A DNA stretch of 38,550 bases from a virus, in IMG/VR virus record IMGVR_UViG_3300025896_000071, positions 1 to 38,550 of that record; one strand, 5' to 3'. Under the pieces are notes generated by a model. It saw nothing but the letters and a program-made list of their open reading frames with translations, made no database searches and was not told where the DNA came from. Position numbers and translations under genes: made by a program. Shown here piece after piece: positions 8,153-15,600 of this stretch; position 1 is the first letter of the stretch, and each line of letters opens with the position of its first letter.

Positions 8153-8470
8153 ATGTCATACAAAGTACTTAAAAATTTCTATGCTGGCGACCAGTTGCAT
8201 TCAATTGGTGAGGACTTTCAGTCCGATAACGCTGAGCAAGTTCAGGAGCTGCTCGCTGATGGAAACATCGGCGATGCAAGCTCAGTCGAGCCGTCTACGG
8301 AGGCTCCGGCTACTGATGCCCCTTTAGTCGAGGAGCCAGTGGCTTCGGGTTCGGTAGAACCTCAAGCTCCAGTAGAGCCACCAAAGCCAGTGGAGACACC
8401 GCAGGAGCCAGTAGCTCCAGCTCCACAGCCAACGCCGGAACAAATCCAAAACGATTTGTCGATCGCTTAA
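8153..8470 (+). CDS. hypothetical capsid-adjacent protein with Pro/Glu-rich tail
   Basis: This 105-residue protein starts behind GGGAGGAAGATC. Residues 1-42 (YKVLKNFYAGDQLHSIGEDF, then EQVQELLADGNI) form a small beta-alpha module often seen in short phage head proteins. The remainder is a Pro/Glu/Ala linker, which is odd for a C-terminus. A more convincing end lies in the -1 frame (see the next entry), so this gene may be read with a frameshift or carry an indel. Confidence 0.7.
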   Translation: MSYKVLKNFYAGDQLHSIGEDFQSDNAEQVQELLADGNIGDASSVEPSTEAPATDAPLVEEPVASGSVEPQAPVEPPKPVETPQEPVAPAPQPTPEQIQNDLSIA

Positions 8471-8502
8471 CAAGCGCATTTAAAAAAGCAGTTAAAAAAT
8501 AA
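8326..8502 (+). other. alternative -1 frame C-terminus of the 8153 gene
   Basis: In the -1 frame there is an open stretch of 58 codons ending at 8502, 18 bases before the next ATG. Its end reads RFVDRLTSAFKKAVKK, a basic amphipathic helix typical of a real C-terminus. In frame 0, CCCTTTA at 8320-8326 has the form X XXY YYZ and could permit a -1 slip. Alternatively, restoring one A to the A-run at 8448-8451 would join the Pro-rich linker to this helix. Which applies cannot be decided from the sequence. Confidence 0.4.
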
Positions 8503-8520
8503 AAAGGTAAAGGGAGATAT

Positions 8521-9918
8521 ATGTCTGCGCCGAATGTCAAAGATCTTGCGACTAGTCTGGTTGCGACAGCTCCCTCACCTGCTGCTTCCGGTACAAGTTT
8601 AGTAGTAACAACAAATCAAGGGTCACGGTTTCCAACTGTGCCCTTCGATGCCATTGTTCACCCCGCCGATCAATTACCAACTGTCGACACCGCTGAGAGG
8701 GTGTTGGTAACTGCTCGATCTGGTGATACGTTAACGATCGACCGCGCCGAAGGCATTACTACTGCCAAAGATATAGAGGTAGGTTGGCGCATTTCAGCTG
8801 CTCCTTTTGCTGACCATATTACTGGCGCATACGCTAGAGCTAACCATACCGGTACACAGGCTGCATCGACTATCTCTGACTTTGATACAGAGGTGTCAAA
8901 CAATACTGATGTTGCTGCTAATACTGCTGCTCGACACACTCACGCCAACCAATCTGTACTAGACAACACAACCGCTAGTTTTACAACCGCCGATGAAACA
9001 AAACTCGACGGAATTGAAGCATTAGCTGATGTTACCGACGCGGGAAACGTCGGCTCGGCTATTCACGGGGCCACAGGCAAGACAACGCCCGTTGATGCCG
9101 ATACAATGCCACTTATTGATTCAGCGGCCTCAAACGTACTCAAAAAGGTAACGTGGGCCAATATAAAGGCTACACTTAAGACCTATTTTGACAGCCTATA
9201 TGCAGCTGCTACGCATAGCCACGTCATATCTGATGTTACCAACTTACAAACTAGCTTAGACGCAAAAGAAAGCACCGCAAACAAAGGTATTGCTGGCGGT
9301 TATGCCGAACTAGACGGCACCGGCAAAGTGCCTTCTGCGCAGCTACCGGCCTTTGTTGATGATGTTGTTGAAGCCGCAAACTTTGCTGCGCTGCCCGGAA
9401 CCGGCGAAACTGGCAAAATTTACGTTACCTTAGATGACAATAAAACGTACCGCTGGAGTGGGTCGGCTTACGTTGAAATAAGCGCTTCACTGGCATTAGG
9501 TGAAACTAGCGCTACAGCATACCGTGGTGATCGCGGTAAAACTGCGTACGACCACAGCCAGCTTACTAGCGGCAACCCACACAATGTTACTAAAAGCGAT
9601 GTAGGCCTTGGCAGCGTTACTAACGATGCTCAATTGAAAGCAGCCGACCTTGATACAGACGGTACACTGGCAGCTAACAGCAGTACAAAAATACCTGCTC
9701 AATCTGCGGTAAAAACATATGCCGACACTAAAAAAACAAATTCAATGTCTACAAATAAACTACTTGGTCGAGGTACGGCTGGTACAGGCGCTATAGAAGA
9801 AATAACACTTGGAACTAACCTATCTCTAAGTGGCACGACATTAAACGCTACTGGTGGCGGTTCAGTAACGGTAGAAGATGAAAGTTTAATAATCGGAATG
9901 CGATTCTTCGGATTCTAA
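8521..9918 (+). CDS. head fibre / receptor-binding-like fibre protein
   Basis: This 465-residue fibrous protein has repeated short fibre motifs: ARANHTGTQAASTISDF, HSHVISDVTNLQTSLDAK, YRGDRGKTAYDHSQ and NPHNVTKSDVGLGSVTND. These are found in trimeric phage fibres and head spikes. The N-terminal 100 residues form a separate beta-rich base (VTARSGDTLTIDRAEG). The gene lies between the capsid gene and the head-tail connectors, not with the tail fibre, so a capsid-attached fibre is more likely. It starts behind AAAGGGAG. The exact ligand is unknown. Confidence 0.75.
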   Translation: MSAPNVKDLATSLVATAPSPAASGTSLVVTTNQGSRFPTVPFDAIVHPADQLPTVDTAERVLVTARSGDTLTIDRAEGITTAKDIEVGWRISAAPFADHITGAYARANHTGTQAASTISDFDTEVSNNTDVAANTAARHTHANQSVLDNTTASFTTADETKLDGIEALADVTDAGNVGSAIHGATGKTTPVDADTMPLIDSAASNVLKKVTWANIKATLKTYFDSLYAAATHSHVISDVTNLQTSLDAKESTANKGIAGGYAELDGTGKVPSAQLPAFVDDVVEAANFAALPGTGETGKIYVTLDDNKTYRWSGSAYVEISASLALGETSATAYRGDRGKTAYDHSQLTSGNPHNVTKSDVGLGSVTNDAQLKAADLDTDGTLAANSSTKIPAQSAVKTYADTKKTNSMSTNKLLGRGTAGTGAIEEITLGTNLSLSGTTLNATGGGSVTVEDESLIIGMRFFGF

Positions 9919-9931
9919 GGAAAGGAAAGAA

Positions 9932-10291
9932 ATGGCTACATATACGAAAGCAAAGCTAAGCGGTTCAACAGACGGCAAGGCAATTAAGGTTACAGGAACC
10001 AATACCGCCGGTGCAGTAACAGTCCATACCGCAGTATCAGGCACAACTAATCTTGATGAGATTTACTTGTATGCACAAAACAACGATGCAGACGGTGAGA
10101 CTCGAACGCTCACCATTGAGTTTGGTGGCACAACAGACCCAGACAACCTCATTATCTTGCCAATACCATGTAAAGCAGGGTTAGTGCCCATCTGTGAGGG
10201 TCTTATGCTACAGAACGCACAAGTAGTAAAAGCATTTGCTGATGAGGCAAACGATGTACAAATTTATGGCTACGTACACGCAAGGACTTAA
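9932..10291 (+). CDS. small beta-rich virion protein
   Basis: This 119-residue protein is not recognised as a known family. It is Thr/Ala-rich with predicted beta strands (KAIKVTGTNTAGAVTVHTAV, TRTLTIEFGGTTDP) and two Cys. It looks like an outer capsid or fibre-accessory protein. It follows the head fibre gene after a 13-base gap with GGAAAGGAAAG and is followed three bases later by a second beta-rich gene. The likely role is in the capsid surface apparatus, inferred from context only. Confidence 0.6.
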   Translation: MATYTKAKLSGSTDGKAIKVTGTNTAGAVTVHTAVSGTTNLDEIYLYAQNNDADGETRTLTIEFGGTTDPDNLIILPIPCKAGLVPICEGLMLQNAQVVKAFADEANDVQIYGYVHART

Positions 10292-10294
10292 AAC

Positions 10295-11176
10295 ATGGGT
10301 AAATTAGGACAGCCTCTTGGAGTACCAACATCAAGAGCAATAGACGCACAATTTGCTAGATTTTTTGATATTACTGGAGATGGCTATACTTCTGATACGC
10401 AAGGTGCAAATGCAAACGTACTAACTACATTTACGCTTACGACCGGCGCAACGCCGCATGTACTGACAGCTTATACAGAAATAGTTGCGTCATTAAGCCA
10501 AAATGTACAAACACTGATGATACAAATAGGCGTGAATTCACAAAACGCAGTTAACACCTCTTGCTTAATGAATATTGCTATAGGTGGAGCAGGAAGTGAA
10601 ACTGTTGTAGTGGCAAATCTTGACGTGGGCATGAAAGCACAGGGTTTTACTAATCAAATTACAATACCAATAAAACTTGATAAAGGAACTAGAGTAGCAG
10701 TTAACATACAATCAGCAGCAGCATCAAAAAACTATACATTTAAGTTTGTATTTGGTAAAAATGACAAAAAAATGCGTGCTATGCAAGGCTATGTTGATAC
10801 TTATGGTGCAGATACCGCTAACTCGCGTGGCACGGCTGTTAGTACGCCAGGTGCAACAAATACTAAAGGTTCCTATACAGAAATAATATCAGCTACAACA
10901 CAAGCATATCAAGGTTTCTTTATCACTGTTGGCGGCGTTGACGGAACAGCCATTTCAGCCGGTGGACATGGAATAGATATAGCTGTAGGTTCAGCAGGAA
11001 ACGAAGTTGTTATTGAAGCAGATATACCGACGGTAACTGCGACATCTGAAGCAGTCGATTTACCAGTTCCAGCCATATTTAGAAAGCATATTCCGAGAGG
11101 CACAAGAATAGCTGCAAGATTTTCACGAAGTGTAACTTCTCAATTAGATGTAATTTTTCACGGAATACCATACTAA
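10295..11176 (+). CDS. beta-rich virion protein with internal duplication
   Basis: This 293-residue protein has no recognised family. It contains two tandem related halves. YTEIVASLSQNVQTLMIQIG, then IAIGGAGSETVVVANLDV and RGTRVAVNIQ in the first half match YTEIISATTQAYQGFFITVG, then IAVGSAGNEVVIEADI and RGTRIAARF in the second. Each half is predicted to be a beta sandwich of about 125 residues. Such duplicated beta domains are common in capsid-bound decoration or glycan-binding proteins. It lies in the capsid accessory block. Confidence 0.6.
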   Translation: MGKLGQPLGVPTSRAIDAQFARFFDITGDGYTSDTQGANANVLTTFTLTTGATPHVLTAYTEIVASLSQNVQTLMIQIGVNSQNAVNTSCLMNIAIGGAGSETVVVANLDVGMKAQGFTNQITIPIKLDKGTRVAVNIQSAAASKNYTFKFVFGKNDKKMRAMQGYVDTYGADTANSRGTAVSTPGATNTKGSYTEIISATTQAYQGFFITVGGVDGTAISAGGHGIDIAVGSAGNEVVIEADIPTVTATSEAVDLPVPAIFRKHIPRGTRIAARFSRSVTSQLDVIFHGIPY

Positions 11177-11185
11177 GAAAGGAAT

Positions 11186-11506
11186 ATGATGTACGCAATT
11201 TACGAAACAGCAACAGGAATACTAAAATCTACCGGAACAGTGCTAGGAAATAACTTACCCGACACACTCACCGTAGTAGAACTAAACCAAGAAGATAGCG
11301 ATAAGCTTGCAAGCGGGCAAGGTATATGGGACGCAGCAACACTTTCAGTTATCAATAACCCAAGCTATGCAGCACCAGTAGAGGAGCTTACTATACCGAT
11401 AACGGCGCTTGAGCAGCTCGATCTTGACATGCAAAACCCAGCAATTGCAACAGTGCCGGATTTAAAGCAAAGTATCGGTACCTTCATTAATCAGATAAAG
11501 GGATGA
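11186..11506 (+). CDS. hypothetical protein
   Basis: This 106-residue acidic protein starts at one of two adjacent ATG codons (11186 or 11189) behind GAAAGGAAT. The first 45 residues (YAIYETATGILKSTGTVLGN) form a beta meander similar in style to small phage fibre-accessory proteins. The end (LEQLDLDMQNPAIATVPDLKQ) is helical. No family is recognised. It lies directly downstream of the duplicated beta protein and probably belongs to the same structural module. Confidence 0.6.
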   Translation: MMYAIYETATGILKSTGTVLGNNLPDTLTVVELNQEDSDKLASGQGIWDAATLSVINNPSYAAPVEELTIPITALEQLDLDMQNPAIATVPDLKQSIGTFINQIKG

Positions 11507-11507
11507 T

Positions 11508-11681
11508 ATGTACGCAGGAGTTTACTACGCACAATCCGGGTACGCAATGCCGGGCGAAGTCTTAACAGAGCCTGAAGCTGAAGTAATTGTTTACCATACC
11601 ACACCAATTGTTTTGGGCGATAATATTCTAGCTTTGGCGACAGAACCAGAAGAAGATACAACGATTTATTTGGAGGCGTAA
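11508..11681 (+). CDS. small hypothetical protein (57 residues)
   Basis: This short ORF starts two bases after the stop of the previous gene, behind AAGGGATGAT, and ends at TAA 11679-11681. The N-terminus is Tyr/Gly-rich (MYAGVYYAQSGYAMPGEV) and the rest is acidic. The tight spacing and good ribosome binding site support it as a real gene. No function is recognised. Confidence 0.55.
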   Translation: MYAGVYYAQSGYAMPGEVLTEPEAEVIVYHTTPIVLGDNILALATEPEEDTTIYLEA

Positions 11682-11697
11682 GCACTAAGGTTATAAT
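11670..11697 (+). promoter_or_regulatory. candidate promoter before head-tail connector gene
   Basis: A consensus -10 TATAAT (11692-11697) lies nine bases before the ATG at 11707, with TTGGAG 16 bases upstream as a weak -35. There is no clear Shine-Dalgarno sequence. A transcript from here would have almost no leader. Confidence 0.4.
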
Positions 11698-11706
11698 GGG
11701 GTTAAT

Positions 11707-12654
11707 ATGTCGCAAACACTAAAAATCAACAACTTTAGCTCACTCAATATAGTCGAAAGATCACAGCTTGACGCTGATGCCGCAGCTGCAGCCACGAGCA
11801 TTACGGTAAAAAACAGCCAAGATTATGCTGCTAACGGTCACCTTTATATCGGTCGCCTAGGTAGTGATACTGGCGAGAAAGTAACGATCTCAAGTATTAC
11901 GAACGCAACCACTATTGCGACTAGCGCACTGGTGCGACCGCATAACCGCTTTGATGACCTTACAAGTCTATTCGGTAATAAGGTAAAAGTTTATCGCGCT
12001 GCCAATGTTGACGGCACACAGCCGGCTGACGCTAGCTTTTCGCTTCTGGCTACTATCGACATCGACTTTGATCAAAACTATACGCAGTACACCGACTCAA
12101 CCGGAAGCTCTGATTACTGGTATAAGTTTACTTTTTACAATCCAACCACTTCAACCGAGACAACTCTTGCTGACTCTAGTGCCGCTCGAGGTGCCAGCTT
12201 CGGTCTATACTGCTCAGTCGAAGATGTCAAAAAGAAGGCTGGCCTTGAGGGCAATCGCTATTTAGAAGATTCACTTGTTGATCAGAAACGACAAGCTGCC
12301 AAAGCGCATATTGACGGTGTGCTGGGTGGGATGTATGTCGTGCCATTCACTGCGCCAATCAATCCGCTAATACGAGAAATATCTAGCATGCTGGCCGCCG
12401 GCTATTTACTTACAAGCGAATGGGGTGCCAGCTCGGCTAGTACCCGAGCCGAAGGTGAAGAGCTTATTAAACTAGCCGAGGCTCAGCTTGAAAAGATCAA
12501 CAGCAAAAAACTGGTGCTTACTAATGTTATTGGAGTATCTGAAACAGTCGCTGATGCCGGTGGTTTCAATGCTTGGCCAAACGCTCAAACCGATACTACT
12601 CAGGCTGAAAGCGGTGGTGCAGAGCGTCAATTTAGAATGGCGGATCGATACTAA
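11707..12654 (+). CDS. head-tail connector (DUF1320 / Mu gp36-like) with N-terminal beta domain
   Basis: This 315-residue protein has a helical core at about residues 165-265: CSVEDVKKKAGL, LVDQKRQAAKAHIDGVLGG, then FTAPINPLIREISSMLAAGYLL. It matches DUF1320/gp36 adaptor proteins that bind beneath the portal. Unlike usual members (about 140 residues), it has an extra N-terminal beta-rich domain of about 160 residues (ATSITVKNSQDYAANGHLYIG, YTQYTDSTGSSDYWYKF) of fibronectin/Ig-like character. The stop overlaps the next start by one base. Confidence 0.75.
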   Translation: MSQTLKINNFSSLNIVERSQLDADAAAAATSITVKNSQDYAANGHLYIGRLGSDTGEKVTISSITNATTIATSALVRPHNRFDDLTSLFGNKVKVYRAANVDGTQPADASFSLLATIDIDFDQNYTQYTDSTGSSDYWYKFTFYNPTTSTETTLADSSAARGASFGLYCSVEDVKKKAGLEGNRYLEDSLVDQKRQAAKAHIDGVLGGMYVVPFTAPINPLIREISSMLAAGYLLTSEWGASSASTRAEGEELIKLAEAQLEKINSKKLVLTNVIGVSETVADAGGFNAWPNAQTDTTQAESGGAERQFRMADRY

Positions 12655-13106
12655 TGAACATAACGGTAGTTATTACTGGCAACAAAGAACTACAGACCAA
12701 GATTAAAAGGCTTGGTAATTCTATTTATGATCAGCGTGCAAGCATGGCAGAGATAGGCCGCAGTGCAGCCGTTTACTACGCAAACCAAGGGTTTAATTCG
12801 CAGGGTGGTGTATTTGGTAGTCCTTGGCAAAGACTGAGTCCGCGCTACGCTGCATGGAAGGCCAAAAACTATCCGGGTCGACCTCCACTAGTGCGAACTG
12901 GCAAGATGCAGAATAGTTTTGATTTTCAAGCAACTAGCTCAACCGTTTTAATTGGTAACAGCTCTCCACAGTTTAAGTATCATCAATCATCTGCTCCGCG
13001 TCGTGTAATACCAAGGCGTGCCTCTATTGGTGTTAACGATCAGATCAAGCGCATGGTTCGAGAAGCTATCAGCCGAGACATAAGCCAGAAACTTAAGAGG
13101 GCATAA
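12654..13106 (+). CDS. phage virion morphogenesis protein (Mu gpG-like, head-tail completion)
   Basis: This 150-residue basic protein matches the virion morphogenesis family (PF05069-like) by GSPWQRLSPRYAAWKAKN, then the RPPLVRTGKMQNSF segment and the C-terminal basic helix. Members act in head-tail joining or tail completion. It is joined by single-base overlaps to the genes on both sides (start at 12654, stop at 13106), so the three form a coupled unit. Confidence 0.8.
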   Translation: MNITVVITGNKELQTKIKRLGNSIYDQRASMAEIGRSAAVYYANQGFNSQGGVFGSPWQRLSPRYAAWKAKNYPGRPPLVRTGKMQNSFDFQATSSTVLIGNSSPQFKYHQSSAPRRVIPRRASIGVNDQIKRMVREAISRDISQKLKRA

Positions 13107-13618
13107 TGCAAGAAACCGATCGCTACTATAAAGACGGAGTCGCAAGGATACTCGAACTATTAAAAGATACTTTTGGCGATCAGTTTAGAGCCTACTTTAA
13201 TGGTCAGCCTGAAGATCTATCTGTTTCACAGCTTCCATGCATAATGGTTTCTGAAACTATTGGAACGGTTGAATCGGATGCTACTGGCTTAGACCGTATA
13301 ACTGAAAAGGTGCTTATTATAATCGCCGCCAACCGCAAAGATGACATTGGAGCCGATGAGAATACCGACCTTACTGAGTACAAGCTTCGTAAATGGGTCA
13401 AGGGTCAATACCCTGAAGGGCACGCTCTACAGGGCCAGTATCTACCCGAGACGGTTATGTATGCTATTCGAAAGCATATAACAATGGATAACGCTGTTTT
13501 GTCGAGCACTATCGAGACTGACTTCGATATATTACAGCGAGGCGAAGATACCTATACTCAAGAGGCATACGTTTCCGTTACATTACAAAGACTGGCGGCA
13601 GTACCGTCCCGTGATTAA
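13106..13618 (+). CDS. tail terminator / Mu gp37-like protein
   Basis: This 170-residue protein is placed by fold-like pattern and position. An N-terminal helix (VARILELLKDTFGDQF) is followed by strands with LPCIMVSE and KVLIIIAANRKDD, then a long helix and a final strand (TYTQEAYVSVTLQRL). This is the alpha-beta arrangement of tail terminators. It lies between the virion morphogenesis gene and the tail tube gene. Sequence similarity to a named family is weak to the eye. Confidence 0.6.
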   Translation: MQETDRYYKDGVARILELLKDTFGDQFRAYFNGQPEDLSVSQLPCIMVSETIGTVESDATGLDRITEKVLIIIAANRKDDIGADENTDLTEYKLRKWVKGQYPEGHALQGQYLPETVMYAIRKHITMDNAVLSSTIETDFDILQRGEDTYTQEAYVSVTLQRLAAVPSRD

Positions 13619-13655
13619 GATTGACAAACATTAGCAATATAAGGAGAATGAAAAC

Positions 13656-13850
13656 ATGTACAAATATCAAAATGTGAGTGAAGTTACTCAGACACTTACT
13701 AACTCTGGTAATATCAGTCCAAGAATTGTCAAGCCGGGAGAGACCGTCGAAAGCGACACTCCGATCGAAAACCCTAACTTCCAATATGTCGGTTCACAGA
13801 CGGCAGTAACGGCCGAAGATAAAAACCAAGATAACGAGGAGACCAAGTAA
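13656..13850 (+). CDS. small hypothetical tail-region protein
   Basis: This 64-residue protein starts at 13656 behind AAGGAG (ten-base spacing). It has a short beta module (YKYQNVSEVTQTLTN, ISPRIVKPGETVES) and an acidic tail. Short proteins of this kind are frequent directly upstream of tail tube genes. The stop overlaps the tail tube start by one base. An upstream TTGACA near 13621 has no good -10. Confidence 0.6.
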   Translation: MYKYQNVSEVTQTLTNSGNISPRIVKPGETVESDTPIENPNFQYVGSQTAVTAEDKNQDNEETK

Positions 13851-15034
13851 TGTCAGAGCGTAACGCTGCTGTAGGTTATGCAGCTATTAAAAAAGAAAGC
13901 AGTGCCGGTACTCCGGTCACTCCCGATACTTATACCCCATATTATAAGCAAAGCTTAATGACCGATTTACACCTGATGACTGACACTCCAGTCTATGGTA
14001 ATCGCTTCAAAAACTATCAGCACCTTCAAGCCACTCGATCGCATGGTGGTCAAATAACTGTTATGGCCGAGCCAGACACAGCGGCTCGATGGCTTGATAT
14101 GTTATTCAACAAGTCCGGAACTTCCGGTTCTGATCCTTATACTCATACTTTTGGTCTTTCAAATACTACCGATCCAAACAGTTACACGCTGGACATTTCT
14201 TTAGGCTCACAGGTTGAGCGATTCTGGGGCGTCCAAGCTAGTAACATTAATATTGCTTGGGAAGATGAAAAGATGCAGTTCGAAATTGACGTCGCTGGTC
14301 TCGGTTCATTTATTGGCCGTGAAGTTGCATCTGTTGCTACCCTCGCTGTTACCCTAAAAACCGATTACGATCCAGAACCAACCAAAGGTCTTGTTGCTGG
14401 GGACTTGATACAATTCCAACTCGCCAACGGCACCACCCTAAACACAACCGTTACCTCTGTAGATAGCGCGACTGTTGTAACCGTTGGTTCAGCTACTGGT
14501 GTGGCCGGCGGTGACATGGTAGTTCTTCGACCCGCTACTCCAAGCCTTTCAGTTAAGCGACCATTTATTTGGGGCCTCACACGATTCTTCTTTGCTGCAG
14601 ACGCTTCAACAGCTCTTACTAACAGCTCAACTGCTAGTAACCAGACTCGTCTAGAGCCGGGCACCGAGCTATCCCTAATGTGGGAATTTGAAGAAGATGA
14701 AGGTAGCAAACGCTCTGGTGGATTTGATCCCGCTTCGCTAATTCGAACGCAAGGCGACTATAGCTTCAAGCTTAAGAAGTTCTTTGATAAGGCTGATGAC
14801 GTCAAGCTATGGAACGCTCGAACAAAACGAGCTCTTGTAATGCGAAGCTACTCCGGGTCGACCAACCAGTACGAACTCCGCGTTACGCTAAACAACATGA
14901 CTATGAAGACTCTGCCACCTGAAACTGAAAGCGGAAGCACTATATACTCTGAGCAAGAGTTTGGTGGTAACTACGATTCATCGGACGGCAAGGGCATGGA
15001 AGTAGCAGTCATTAACTCGGTAAGCACAATCTAG
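13850..15034 (+). CDS. major tail tube protein
   Basis: This 394-residue protein would form the stacked hexamer tube of the long tail. Pattern elements of siphovirus tube proteins are present: the N-terminal AAVGYAAIKKESSAGTPVTP; HGGQITVMAEPDTAARWLDM; and the C-terminal half with LIRTQGDYSFKLKKFFD, YELRVTLNNMTMKTLPP and EFGGNYDSSDGKGMEVAVIN. Residues near 165-230 (KGLVAGDLIQFQLANGTTL and following) look like an inserted beta domain. It is followed by the chaperone and tape measure genes, the canonical order. Confidence 0.85.
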   Translation: MSERNAAVGYAAIKKESSAGTPVTPDTYTPYYKQSLMTDLHLMTDTPVYGNRFKNYQHLQATRSHGGQITVMAEPDTAARWLDMLFNKSGTSGSDPYTHTFGLSNTTDPNSYTLDISLGSQVERFWGVQASNINIAWEDEKMQFEIDVAGLGSFIGREVASVATLAVTLKTDYDPEPTKGLVAGDLIQFQLANGTTLNTTVTSVDSATVVTVGSATGVAGGDMVVLRPATPSLSVKRPFIWGLTRFFFAADASTALTNSSTASNQTRLEPGTELSLMWEFEEDEGSKRSGGFDPASLIRTQGDYSFKLKKFFDKADDVKLWNARTKRALVMRSYSGSTNQYELRVTLNNMTMKTLPPETESGSTIYSEQEFGGNYDSSDGKGMEVAVINSVSTI

Positions 15035-15043
15035 GAGCCATAA

Positions 15044-15382
15044 ATGCCTAAATTAAATGTAACCAGCCAAATCGTAAAGTTTGCACTACCAAGTACTGCT
15101 AATACTGAAAACGAAGAAGATAAGGCGTGGGTTGAACTTGAGACAGCTCCAAGCTCAACTGCCGACATTGTTTTAGTCGATCCAAATGGCACCGAAGTTG
15201 AGGCCGCAATTGCTATGCTCGCAGTCCGTATTAAGGACTGGAACTTCACCGACGAGACCGGCGCGAAACTACCAATCACCGTTGATACCGTCAAGCATTT
15301 AGATTTGAACGACTTTGGTTTCTTAGCCGATAAGATCCCAAAACCAAAAGAAGGCTTGTCGGTAGAAGAAAAAAAAACTTAA
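15044..15382 (+). CDS. tail assembly chaperone, short form (gpG-like)
   Basis: This 112-residue protein corresponds to gpG of siphoviruses, which coats the tape measure during tail assembly. It contains AEDIKAWNF-like and KHLDLNDFGFLADKI-like helical parts typical of this position. The last codons run through an A-rich slippery site and end at TAA 15380-15382. It follows the tail tube gene by nine bases and precedes the tape measure gene. See the next entry for the fusion form. Confidence 0.85.
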   Translation: MPKLNVTSQIVKFALPSTANTENEEDKAWVELETAPSSTADIVLVDPNGTEVEAAIAMLAVRIKDWNFTDETGAKLPITVDTVKHLDLNDFGFLADKIPKPKEGLSVEEKKT

Positions 15383-15600
15383 TCCTCGCCATAACGGCGG
15401 GGAGGGACGGTAAAACATCGCCAGTTCCGATCCCTGTCCTTTATCAGATATTTATCTGGCGAAGGGAAATGAAAGTTGGCTGGCTCGAAGCGATGCAGAC
15501 TCCTTACGAGGTGATTATGCAGGACTTGGAATATATGCAGCTTGAGGCGAAGTATGGCCAAGCGAAGCCGGATAAACCCGCAAAACAAAGAGGAAAGTAA
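15044..15600 (+). CDS. tail assembly chaperone, -1 frameshift fusion (gpGT-like)
   Basis: The heptamer A AAA AAA (15370-15376) lies in frame 0 just before the stop. A -1 slip after 15376 continues with NLILAITAGRDGK and then IPVLYQIFIWRREMKVGWLE and YEVIMQDLEYMQLEAKYG, ending at TAA 15598-15600. The fusion is about 185 residues. The extension has the aromatic-rich helices of gpT-type extensions. It has no start codon or ribosome binding site of its own near its beginning, and it fills the whole gap to the tape measure gene, whose ATG overlaps its stop by one base. Frameshifting here is widely conserved in siphoviruses. Confidence 0.85.
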
